Shown here piece after piece: positions 54,565 to 62,946 of a DNA stretch of 64,000 nt. The DNA is taken from assembly GCA_026004215.1 (NCBI GenBank), contig BPIR01000002.1, positions 361,844 to 425,843 of the forward strand. The letters are read 5' to 3'. Position 1 is the first letter of the stretch; each line of letters starts with the position of its first letter. This stretch comes from Candidatus Binatia bacterium (GTDB taxonomy: Bacteria > Desulfobacterota > Binatia > HRBIN30). A model generated the notes under the pieces. That model was given only the letters and a program-made list of their open reading frames with translations, was not told the origin of the DNA and did no database searches. The position numbers and the translations under genes are program-made.

Positions 54565-56331
54565 ATGAAGAAAACAGCCCTGCGGATTCTATGTGCGAGT
54601 GCACTGATGGGGGCGATTGGCACGCCTGCTGTGGCCGAGCCCGTCGAGATGCGAGACGTCTCGGCACCGACACTCCGCGCCCTGGAAACACTGGAACAAC
54701 TCCCGGGCATAACCGAGGTGCTTCGGGACCAGTGGAGCAGCGAACTCCCCGCCGATGCCCAAGCAGCGGAACAGGATCTGTCGCATTACGGGCTGCTGCT
54801 CGAAGCCAAAATGCAGCCGACCACACTCGCTCAATGCATTGCGCTGGCTCTGCAAAACAACACCGGACTGCAAGTGCAGCGGCTCAATCCCATCGCCGCC
54901 GCCGCGGAGGTCCGGCGAGCCCGCTCCACGTTCGACCCGCGGTTCTTTGCCACGCTCACGCGCGACCGTGCGACGCAGCCGGCCACCACGTTTCTGTTTG
55001 CGGGCGGCTCGCCGGTCTTGTTCAATCAAAATTTCACTCTGAACGCAGGGATCCGCAAAACCTTGCTCACGGGCGGGCAAGTGTCGGTGCAGTTCAGTAA
55101 CAACCGCCGGCTCACCAACCCCTCCCTCGCAAACCCGCTCGTCCCCTTGTACACGACTTCGCTCAGCGTCAACCTCGTGCAGCCGCTGCTCCAAAATTTC
55201 GGCTGGCGCTATGCGCTGTTGCTCGTGGATATCGCCGCCGCCGCGCAGGAAGCCGCGTACCATCAGTACGTGGCGGCCATTACCAACCTCGTGGCTCAAG
55301 TCGAGCGTGCATATTGGGGCCTCGTGCTCGCCAAGGAAAACGTTCGGGTTCAGGAACAAGGGCTCCAACTCGCTCGCGAGATCCTCCGGCAAAACGAAGG
55401 CAAATACAAAGTGGGAGCTTTGCCCCATACCGCCGTGCTCGAAGCGCAAGCCAATGTGGCCAGCCGCGAAGCCTCCCTCATTCGGGCCCGCAACGCCGTG
55501 GTGGTGGCCCGCGACCAGTTGCGAGCCCTCATCAATGCCAAGGCCGAAGAAGGCTCTGCGCTCCTCATGCTCGATGCCGAAGACCAGCCCTCGGTCGAAC
55601 CATACGCCACAGATTTGCAAACCAGCTTGGCGCGCGCGCTGGAGCAGCGCCCCGAGCTGGCCGCGGCCCGCATGGATGTGCGGGCCAAGGGCTTGCAGCG
55701 CAAGGTTGCTGAGAACCAGCTCCTACCACAACTCAACCTCGTCGGGGGAATTGGCGTGAACGGCCTGGCGGGCACCGATCGGAAAGTCACCTTCGGAAAC
55801 CCGCCGCAACCCGTACCTGTCAACCCTTCGTTTGTGGGCGGCTACGGCGATGCCCTCGGGCTGCTGCCCGATGGCCGCTTTTACAACTACGCCATTGGTG
55901 CCACCATCGAAGTACCGTTGGCCAACGCCCAATCCAAGGCGGCTTACGCCCAGTCCAACATCACTTTCCAACAATCCCATCTGAACCTGCGCCAACTTCA
56001 AGAAGCTGTGACCCTGGAGGTGAAGACGGCGCTGGCCAATCTCGAAAGCGACCTCAAAGCCATCGAGGCCACGCGCGCCGCCCGACTCGCTGCCGAGGAA
56101 AATGTACGCAACCAGAAGGCCCGTTACGACGTAGGCCTCGCGACGACAAAGGACTTGCTCGACTTTGCCGAGCAACTGACGCGCGCACAGTTTGCCGAAG
56201 CTGAAGCGCTGGTGCGCTACAACACCGACCTTGCAGAGCTACGCCGCGTAGAGGGTACCCTTTTGCAAGCACGCAACGTGGTTGTGGAGCCGCTGCGTGC
56301 GGAAAAACCCTCTTGGTGGGCTCGATTCTAA
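54565..56331 (+). CDS. TolC-family outer membrane efflux protein, operon 1
   Basis: This outer membrane channel subunit has 588 residues with a cleavable signal peptide (ILCASALMGAIGTPAVAEP). Two TolC repeats are visible, each with long helical coiled coils (LAREILRQNEGKYKVGALPHT, KARYDVGLATTKDLLDFAEQL). A long N-terminal extension of about 80 residues (EPVEMRDV...QAAEQDL) precedes the first repeat and is not in standard TolC. The ATG at 54565 follows a strong GGAAGGAG. The ending WWARF is aromatic, as is common for outer membrane proteins. Confidence 0.92.
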   Translation: MKKTALRILCASALMGAIGTPAVAEPVEMRDVSAPTLRALETLEQLPGITEVLRDQWSSELPADAQAAEQDLSHYGLLLEAKMQPTTLAQCIALALQNNTGLQVQRLNPIAAAAEVRRARSTFDPRFFATLTRDRATQPATTFLFAGGSPVLFNQNFTLNAGIRKTLLTGGQVSVQFSNNRRLTNPSLANPLVPLYTTSLSVNLVQPLLQNFGWRYALLLVDIAAAAQEAAYHQYVAAITNLVAQVERAYWGLVLAKENVRVQEQGLQLAREILRQNEGKYKVGALPHTAVLEAQANVASREASLIRARNAVVVARDQLRALINAKAEEGSALLMLDAEDQPSVEPYATDLQTSLARALEQRPELAAARMDVRAKGLQRKVAENQLLPQLNLVGGIGVNGLAGTDRKVTFGNPPQPVPVNPSFVGGYGDALGLLPDGRFYNYAIGATIEVPLANAQSKAAYAQSNITFQQSHLNLRQLQEAVTLEVKTALANLESDLKAIEATRAARLAAEENVRNQKARYDVGLATTKDLLDFAEQLTRAQFAEAEALVRYNTDLAELRRVEGTLLQARNVVVEPLRAEKPSWWARF

Positions 56332-56699
56332 GACGACCGCCGGAAACAGAGACGAGCTCTCCGGGCTCTCCGCACCGGTCCGGAAACCCCCAGCGTTTCC
56401 CCGCTACCAGAATAGTTCACGCCGATCTGAGACAGTTAGAACCGGCACGGCGCCACGCCGCCCGGCCTCCGCGGAGAACAAGAGAGCCTGACCAGCCGTT
56501 CCCGCAAAACACCTCCGTTGCCGACGCCAGGACGGGAATTCGCTCCGGCCGCGCCCACCATCGTGGCATAGCCGCCGATCGCTGAAGGACATTCTGAAGA
56601 CAGGCGAGATCGCGCACCAGCCGTGAGGCAGAGCGCCACAAAGCACACTCCTTGACCATTGGAGTGCGCGGGCTATTTAGTGAACTCACGAGTCAGTAA
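56332..56699. other. Intergenic region before the second tetR
   Basis: This 368-bp gap lies between the two efflux operons. I see no convincing gene. It contains the promoter of the second tetR near its 3' end (next feature). The first two-thirds have nothing of note. Confidence 0.55.
56652..56679 (+). promoter_or_regulatory. Promoter of the second TetR-headed operon
   Basis: TTGACC at 56652-56657 and TATTTA at 56674-56679 are 16 bp apart, the same layout as the first tetR promoter. An imperfect inverted repeat, ACTC-AC-GAGT at 56684-56693, lies just downstream and may be an operator. Confidence 0.6.
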
Positions 56700-57365
56700 A
56701 TGGCCAAGATTGCTCTTTACGCTGGGGAAACCCAACGCAAACACGCGGGCCGCGGCCGTCCAGCCACGCCGGGACTGCGCGAACGCATCCTCGATGCGGC
56801 CTCGGAAGTGTTCGGAGAGCAGCCGTTTCACCAAGTGCACGTTGCCGACGTGGCCCGGAAAGCCAAAGTCGCCAAGGGGACTGTGTATCGGTACTTCCCG
56901 ACGAAGGAAGCCTTGTACCTCGCCTCCCTCTTTCACGGCATGGAGCAACTCCAAGCCGAGCTGGAAACTGTAAGTCGAACGCAGCCGGATCCCCGCCAGC
57001 GGCTCGAAGCGCTGGCAACCCAGCTTCTCGAGTTTTTCTGGGGTCGCGACTTGTTCTTCTTGCTCTTGCACCGCAGCGAGGAGCAGCAAGGCGGGCTGCA
57101 TGCGCGGGCCTGGCGCGCTCGACGCCAAAAGTTTGCCCAGCTCATCGCGGCGACGTTGGAAGAGGGAATCGCTGCCGCCATGTTCCGGCGTGTTCACGTG
57201 CCTACAGCAACGGAAGCATTGCTCGGCATGTTGCGCGGCGTCCACCGCTACCGCAGGCCCGACGACACTCCCCAACGAGCCGCCCAGGCTGTGCTGGACC
57301 TTTTTCTACACGGCGTGGCTGCCACGGCTCCGGACTCCTACGCAAACACTCGAGGCAAACCGTGA
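56700..57365 (+). CDS. TetR family transcriptional regulator of the second RND efflux operon
   Basis: This 221-residue TetR-type regulator has a helix-turn-helix, VADVARKAKVAKGTVYRYF, near residue 50, and a longer basic N terminus (GRGRPATPGLRERIL) than the first. The C-terminal domain resembles that of the regulator at 49.7 kb. Its stop overlaps the following TolC gene start (GTGA), so it is translationally coupled to it. Autorepression is likely. The inducer is unknown. Confidence 0.93.
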   Translation: MAKIALYAGETQRKHAGRGRPATPGLRERILDAASEVFGEQPFHQVHVADVARKAKVAKGTVYRYFPTKEALYLASLFHGMEQLQAELETVSRTQPDPRQRLEALATQLLEFFWGRDLFFLLLHRSEEQQGGLHARAWRARRQKFAQLIAATLEEGIAAAMFRRVHVPTATEALLGMLRGVHRYRRPDDTPQRAAQAVLDLFLHGVAATAPDSYANTRGKP

Positions 57366-58672
57366 AGCGGCTCATCGTAGTTCTCGTCGGTCTCCTGTTC
57401 GGTGCACGCGTCCTGGCGGAGGAGAAAAAGTCGTTGCAAGAATGCATCGAGCTTGCCCTGCGACATCATCCTTCGTTGCAAGCGGGTGCTGCCCGGTTAA
57501 AGGCGGCCCAAGCGCGCACGCGGCAAGTGGCCGCCGGATACCTACCGCAAATTGACGCGACGTACGCAGCCAATCGGCGGAGCACCAGCGTGGCTGCACG
57601 CACGGGAACGACGCTAGGCACCGCCACCCAAACGTTCAACTTCTTCAACACTGGCGTGAGTTTCAGCCAGTTGTTGTTCGACTTTGGCCAGACGTTTCAT
57701 TCCCTTCAGGCAGCCCAGGCCGACGCAGATGCCACTTGGGCGGACTTGGAAACGCAACGAGAACAAGTGATCTGGAACGTCAAGCAAGCGTATTTCGCTT
57801 TGCTGACGGCCCAGTCCCTCCGTGACGTCGCAGCGGAGGCGGTACGGCAAAGTGAGAAGCACCTCGATCTCGCCCGCGGGCGTTACGACGTCGGTCTCGC
57901 TCCCCGTCTCGATGTGACCCGAGAGCAAACCCAACTGGCGGCAAACCGGCTGGACTTGTTGCGGGCGGACAACAACATCCGGCTAGGGAGAGAAGTTCTG
58001 CGTAACGCCCTCGGCTTACGCGAGCCGGTGCGCTTCGATTTGCAGGAGGTCCGCACCCCAGCGCCACAAAGCCTGGATGAAGATGCGCTCGTGCACCGAG
58101 CGTGGGAACTCAGGCCCGAAATCCTGCAGCTCCAAGCGCAAATCCGCTCTGCGCAAGAACAGGTTCTCGCGCTCGAGCGGAGTCACCTCCCCGCCGTCAC
58201 CGCGGTCGGGCAATATCAGTGGTCCGGCCCAGACTATCCTCTGCAACAAAACTGGAACGTCGGAGCGGCTGTGACGTTGCCGCTATTCCGCGGAGGACTC
58301 ACCGTGGCGCAAGTGGAAGCGGCCAAGCAAACTGCTGCCGCACTCCGCCACGATGTGGAGCGGACGAAGCAACAAATAGCCCTCGAAGTTCGGCAAGCTT
58401 TGTTGCGCCTACAGGAAGCGGCCCACAGCATCGAAGTGGCCCGCGAAGGCACGCAGCAAGCCCGACAAACACTGGATTTAGCCGAAGGCCGGTATGCGAC
58501 TGGCGTGGGCAACATCATCGAACTCACCGACGCCCAAACAGCCTTCGTCTCGGCAAAGGGACAGATGATTCAGTCGCACTACGATTACCAAACAGCTCTC
58601 GCTGCATTGGAGAAAGCCGTGGGTTCGAATCTCGCCCCCTCCGATGCAGCATCCAAAAATCCGTTGGAGTAA
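57362..58672 (+). CDS. TolC-family outer membrane efflux protein, operon 2
   Basis: This 436-residue TolC-type channel subunit starts with GTG at 57362. A signal peptide (LIVVLVGLLFGARVLAEE) is followed by the family start SLQECIELALRHHPSLQAG. Two helical repeats are visible; the second has ARQTLDLAEGRYATGVGNIIELTDAQ. The length is typical. It comes before, not after, the adaptor and pump genes, the reverse of operon 1. The gap to the adaptor is three bases. Confidence 0.94.
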   Translation: MKRLIVVLVGLLFGARVLAEEKKSLQECIELALRHHPSLQAGAARLKAAQARTRQVAAGYLPQIDATYAANRRSTSVAARTGTTLGTATQTFNFFNTGVSFSQLLFDFGQTFHSLQAAQADADATWADLETQREQVIWNVKQAYFALLTAQSLRDVAAEAVRQSEKHLDLARGRYDVGLAPRLDVTREQTQLAANRLDLLRADNNIRLGREVLRNALGLREPVRFDLQEVRTPAPQSLDEDALVHRAWELRPEILQLQAQIRSAQEQVLALERSHLPAVTAVGQYQWSGPDYPLQQNWNVGAAVTLPLFRGGLTVAQVEAAKQTAAALRHDVERTKQQIALEVRQALLRLQEAAHSIEVAREGTQQARQTLDLAEGRYATGVGNIIELTDAQTAFVSAKGQMIQSHYDYQTALAALEKAVGSNLAPSDAASKNPLE

Positions 58673-58675
58673 CTT

Positions 58676-59818
58676 ATGTCCGATCAGACACGACGTCGTT
58701 TCGCAGGATGGGTTGCCACCGTGGCGCTTCTCTCCAGTTGCCATGCGCCCTCCAGTGACAAGCAGAGCCAGCAGCCAGCGGCTCCGGTGAGCGTCGCACC
58801 GGTGGAACGGCGCGAAGTGGCTCGACTCGTCAAAGCAATCGGCCGGGTGGAATCGCTACATGTCGTTCGGGTGGTGCCGCAAGTGGATGGCCAGCTCTTG
58901 TCCGTCCACTTTGCCGAGGGAGATCACGTCGCCGCCGGAGCCCTTCTGTTTCGCATCGACCCTCGGCCATTCGAAAATCTTTTGCGCCAGCGCGAGGCGA
59001 TGTTGGAGCGGGACCTCGCCGACCTCCGTGTTGCCGAGGCCGAGGCTCGGCGGCGAGCCAGTCTTTTGGAACAAGGGTTTGTGTCCCGCGAGGAAAACGA
59101 GCAAGCTCAAGCCCGTGCCGCGACATTGCGGGCGGCCGTTGCGGCCGATCGAGCCGCCCTCGCCGACGCAAAGTTGCAATTGTCTTACTGCTCCATCTAC
59201 GCGCCCGTGACGGGTCGCCTCGGGCAGCTTCTCGTGCACCCCGGGAACGTCGTGAAAAAGAACGAAACCACGCTGGTCACCATCCAGCAAATGCATCCCA
59301 TTCGGGTGGCGTTCACGATTCGCGAGGCCGACCTTCCGCAGGTGCTTTCGCAGTCCGCCAAAGGTACTCTGTTTGCCGACGCGCGGCCCTCCGCGGACGG
59401 CGGGCCAGTGTTGCGCGGCCGAGTGGAGTTCATCGACAATCAAGTGGACCGCGCCACCGGCACGGTGCTGCTCAAGGCCAGCTTTGACAATCAATCGGAA
59501 GTTTTATGGCCGGGGCAATTTGTTCCCATCGAACTCGAAATTGACCGGGTGCCGGGGGCGCTACTGATCCCGCGGGTAGCATTACAAACAGGCCAAGAAG
59601 GCCCCTTTGTCTTCATCCTCGAGGGAGACCAGACCGTTCGTGTTCGCCCTGTGGAGGTTGCCTTCGAAACCGCCGGCCACGTCGTTGTCCGAGGAGGCGT
59701 CCGTCCTGGAGAGTGGGTGGTCACCGAGGGACAATTTCGGCTGACGGACGGTGCCCGCGTAGAAGTCAAACGGCGCGAACAGCTCGAAAGCACACAAGAA
59801 GACCAGAGGCCGCAATGA
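58676..59818 (+). CDS. RND efflux periplasmic adaptor, operon 2 (MdtA-like)
   Basis: This 380-residue membrane fusion protein has a leader with a lipobox-like LLSSC near residue 22. The lipoyl-type half (VVRVVPQVDGQLLSVHFAEGDHV) and a helical hairpin at about 100-165 follow. APVTGRLGQLLVHPGNVV closes the lipoyl domain, and a beta-barrel domain completes it. It ends in an ATGA overlap with the pump gene. MdtA-type adaptors act with heteromeric or single pumps; here only one pump gene is present. Confidence 0.94.
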   Translation: MSDQTRRRFAGWVATVALLSSCHAPSSDKQSQQPAAPVSVAPVERREVARLVKAIGRVESLHVVRVVPQVDGQLLSVHFAEGDHVAAGALLFRIDPRPFENLLRQREAMLERDLADLRVAEAEARRRASLLEQGFVSREENEQAQARAATLRAAVAADRAALADAKLQLSYCSIYAPVTGRLGQLLVHPGNVVKKNETTLVTIQQMHPIRVAFTIREADLPQVLSQSAKGTLFADARPSADGGPVLRGRVEFIDNQVDRATGTVLLKASFDNQSEVLWPGQFVPIELEIDRVPGALLIPRVALQTGQEGPFVFILEGDQTVRVRPVEVAFETAGHVVVRGGVRPGEWVVTEGQFRLTDGARVEVKRREQLESTQEDQRPQ

Positions 59819-62800
59819 ACCTCTCCGAGTTGTTCATCCGCCGTCCAGTCGCCACGACCCTGCTGATGTCTGCGCTCGTGGCCTTCGGTATCTTTGGCTA
59901 CCGCGCACTTCCGGTCAGCGACCTTCCCAACGTAGACTTTCCGACGATTCTCGTCTCTGCCAGCCTCCCCGGAGCCAATCCCGACACGATGGCGTCTGCT
60001 GTCGCCACGCCGTTGGAGCGGCAATTTTCCACCATCGCTGGGCTCGAGTCTATGAACTCCGTGAGTTCCTTGGGCACCACCCAAATCACCCTGCAGTTCG
60101 ATCTCGATCGCGACCTCGACGCCGCCGCGCAAGACGTTCAAGCAGCAATCACGCGGGCGGCTCCCCTGCTTCCCGGGGACATGCCCTCGCCGCCGACCTT
60201 CCAAAAGGTCAACCCGGCCGACCAACCGATTCTTTTCATCAGTCTCACGTCTTCGATTCTTCCCCTCTGGCAGCTCGACGAATTTGGCCAGACTCTCATT
60301 GCCCAGCGCATCTCGATGGTGAGCGGCGTAGCGCAAGTCTTGGTGTTTGGGTCGCAGAAATACGCAGTGCGGATCAAAGCCGACCCGCGAGCGCTCGCCA
60401 GCCGCAGCATCGGCATTGACGAAGTCGAAGCGGCGGTGCGTGCGGCCAATGTGAACCTGCCCACCGGGATCCTACAGGGACCGGAACAACGCTTTACGGT
60501 GCAAGCAACGGGTCAATTGACGCGGGCAGGGCAGTACAGGCCGGTAATCATTGCCTACCGTAACGGAGCACCGGTACGCCTAGAGGACGTGGCCGAGGTC
60601 CTCGACGGAGTCGAAGACGACCGTTCCGCATCCTGGTTCGGAGACAGCCAGCGCCGCCAGCGTGCCATTGTGCTGGCAGTGCAGCGGCAACCCGGGACGA
60701 ACACGGTCCAGGTGGCCAACGCAGTCAAATCCTTGCTCCCTCAATTGCAGCAGTTCTTGCCTCCCGCGGTGGAGCTGCACGTGCTGTTCGATCGCTCCGC
60801 ATCCATTCGCGACTCGGTCCATGAAGTGCAGTTCACGATGATTTTGGCCCTGATCCTCGTGGTTCTCGTGATTTTCCTGTTCCTGCGCGATCCAACGGCC
60901 ACGCTGATTCCCAGCTTGGCCTTGCCCGTGTCTTTGATCGGAACCTTCGCGTTCATGTACCCGCTCGGGTTCAGCATCGACAACCTTTCTTTGCTCGCTC
61001 TCACGCTTTCTATTGGTTTCGTCGTGGACGATGCCATCGTGATGCTCGAAAACATTGTCCGCCATCGCGAGGCCGGACAGCCGCCCTTCGAAGCGGCCAT
61101 CGAGGGCGCACGCGAGATCGGGTTTACCATTCTCTCGATGACGTTTTCGCTCGTGGCAGTGTTCATACCCGTACTGTTCATGCCGGGCATCGTGGGTCGG
61201 TTGTTCCACGAGTTTGCCGTAACGATTTCCATCGCCATTCTGCTCTCGGGCGTGGTGTCGCTCACGCTCACTCCGATGCTGTGCAGCCGCTTCCTGCGCC
61301 ATGCTCCGCACGGAGACGGCGGTTGGAACGCAGCCTTCGAGCGCGCTTTCCTTGCTATGTTGCGCGGGTACGAACGTAGTTTACGAGCCATTTTGCGCTG
61401 GCGCGCTGCGGTGTTCACCCTTTCGGTGTTCTTGCTTGTGGTAACCTTGTGGCTATTCGCGCGCGCTCCCAAAGGGTTCATCCCCAACGACGATTTGGGC
61501 TCCATCTTCGGGGTGGTCGAGGCCGATCAAGGGGTCTCGTTCGAAGCGATGCGGCGCTACCACACCGCGGTGGCAGATATCATCCGTGCGGATCCCGCCG
61601 TACGCGTGCTTTCTGCGAGCTTGATCGGAACCAACGCGGCTGCCGGAAGCACCGTCAACCAAGGACGGATTTTCATCTTCCTCCACCCCCGTGCGGAACG
61701 AGACCCCCTCCCCCAAGTGCTCCAGCGCTTGCGGCAAAAGACGACGGGTATCCCAGGGGTGCGGGTTTTCCTGCAAGAACTTCCAACTATCCGCATCGGC
61801 GGGCAGTTGACGAAAAGTCTCTACCAGTTCACTTTGCAGAGCCCGGACACGCAAGAACTTTACGCGGCCGCCGACAAACTCGAAGGGGAACTTCGGAAGC
61901 TGCCCGTGCTGCGCGACGTGACCAGCGACTTGCAGCTTCGCAACCCCTATCTCGACGTCGTGATCGACCGCGACCGCGCAACCGCCCTGGGTGTGACTGC
62001 AGAACAAATCGAGCTCGCACTGCACGCTGCCTACGGCGACCGGTGGATTTCCACGATTTACGCCCCGAACAACCAGTACCGCGTCATTCTCGAAGTTGCG
62101 GACGCTTTTCAGACAGATCCAACCGAACTTCCGTGGCTATACTTGCGCTCACAAAACGGCAGCCTCGTGCCGCTGACCACCCTGGCGAGCCTCGAACGCC
62201 GATACGGTCCGCTCACGATCAACCACACCGGCCAGCTTCCCGCCGTAACCATTTCGTTCAACCTCGCTCCGGGTGCATCTCTCAGCGAGGCGGTGCAGGC
62301 GATCGAGAAAACGGCTCGCGAGCAACTGCCCGCAGGCATCACGGCCACGTTCCAGGGAGCCGCGCAAGCGTTCGCGACCTCGCTCACCGGAATCTGGGTT
62401 TTACTTATTGCCGCCGTGCTCGTCATCTACTTAGTTCTCGGCGTTCTATACGAAAGTTTCTTGCACCCCATCACGATTCTCTCGGGCTTGCCTTCGGCTG
62501 CGTTTGGAGCGCTCGTTGCGCTCGGGCTGTTCGGCATGGAACTGAATATCTACGGCTTTGTCGGCATCGTTCTTCTCATTGGCATCGTCAAAAAGAACGC
62601 GATCATGCAAATTGATTTCGCGCTCGAAGCACAACGCCGGGAACACAAAACTCCCCTCGAAGCCATCGTGCAGGGTTGCTTGGTCCGCTTTCGCCCGATC
62701 ATGATGACCACCATGGCCGCCCTGCTCGGGGCGCTTCCCATTGCTCTTGCCGCGGGTGGCGGCGCCACATCCCGGAGACCTTTGGGCGTGGCCGTCGTCG

Positions 62801-62946
62801 GCGGTTTGCTCTTCTCTCAACTCGTCACTTTGTACCTCACGCCTGTGTACTACACATATCTGGAATCCTTCTCGGCGTGGCTGCGCCGCCTGCGCAGCGG
62901 CGTGGAACCTCGGGAAGCGATCCTTGTGGGACCACGCCATGATTAA
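59815..62946 (+). CDS. RND multidrug efflux permease (MdtB/MdtC-like), operon 2
   Basis: This inner membrane pump has 1043 residues from the ATG at 59815. RRPVATTLLMSALVAFGIFGYRALPV (quoted in part) opens the first helix. The TM4 Asp pair is in GFVVDDAIVMLENIVRH and the TM10 Lys in LIGIVKKNAIMQIDF. It overlaps the adaptor by four bases and the next gene by eight. The N-terminal ELFIRRPVATTLLM is typical of MdtB/C-type pumps. The two pumps in this window share the fold but are clearly different proteins. Confidence 0.97.
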   Translation: MNLSELFIRRPVATTLLMSALVAFGIFGYRALPVSDLPNVDFPTILVSASLPGANPDTMASAVATPLERQFSTIAGLESMNSVSSLGTTQITLQFDLDRDLDAAAQDVQAAITRAAPLLPGDMPSPPTFQKVNPADQPILFISLTSSILPLWQLDEFGQTLIAQRISMVSGVAQVLVFGSQKYAVRIKADPRALASRSIGIDEVEAAVRAANVNLPTGILQGPEQRFTVQATGQLTRAGQYRPVIIAYRNGAPVRLEDVAEVLDGVEDDRSASWFGDSQRRQRAIVLAVQRQPGTNTVQVANAVKSLLPQLQQFLPPAVELHVLFDRSASIRDSVHEVQFTMILALILVVLVIFLFLRDPTATLIPSLALPVSLIGTFAFMYPLGFSIDNLSLLALTLSIGFVVDDAIVMLENIVRHREAGQPPFEAAIEGAREIGFTILSMTFSLVAVFIPVLFMPGIVGRLFHEFAVTISIAILLSGVVSLTLTPMLCSRFLRHAPHGDGGWNAAFERAFLAMLRGYERSLRAILRWRAAVFTLSVFLLVVTLWLFARAPKGFIPNDDLGSIFGVVEADQGVSFEAMRRYHTAVADIIRADPAVRVLSASLIGTNAAAGSTVNQGRIFIFLHPRAERDPLPQVLQRLRQKTTGIPGVRVFLQELPTIRIGGQLTKSLYQFTLQSPDTQELYAAADKLEGELRKLPVLRDVTSDLQLRNPYLDVVIDRDRATALGVTAEQIELALHAAYGDRWISTIYAPNNQYRVILEVADAFQTDPTELPWLYLRSQNGSLVPLTTLASLERRYGPLTINHTGQLPAVTISFNLAPGASLSEAVQAIEKTAREQLPAGITATFQGAAQAFATSLTGIWVLLIAAVLVIYLVLGVLYESFLHPITILSGLPSAAFGALVALGLFGMELNIYGFVGIVLLIGIVKKNAIMQIDFALEAQRREHKTPLEAIVQGCLVRFRPIMMTTMAALLGALPIALAAGGGATSRRPLGVAVVGGLLFSQLVTLYLTPVYYTYLESFSAWLRRLRSGVEPREAILVGPRHD

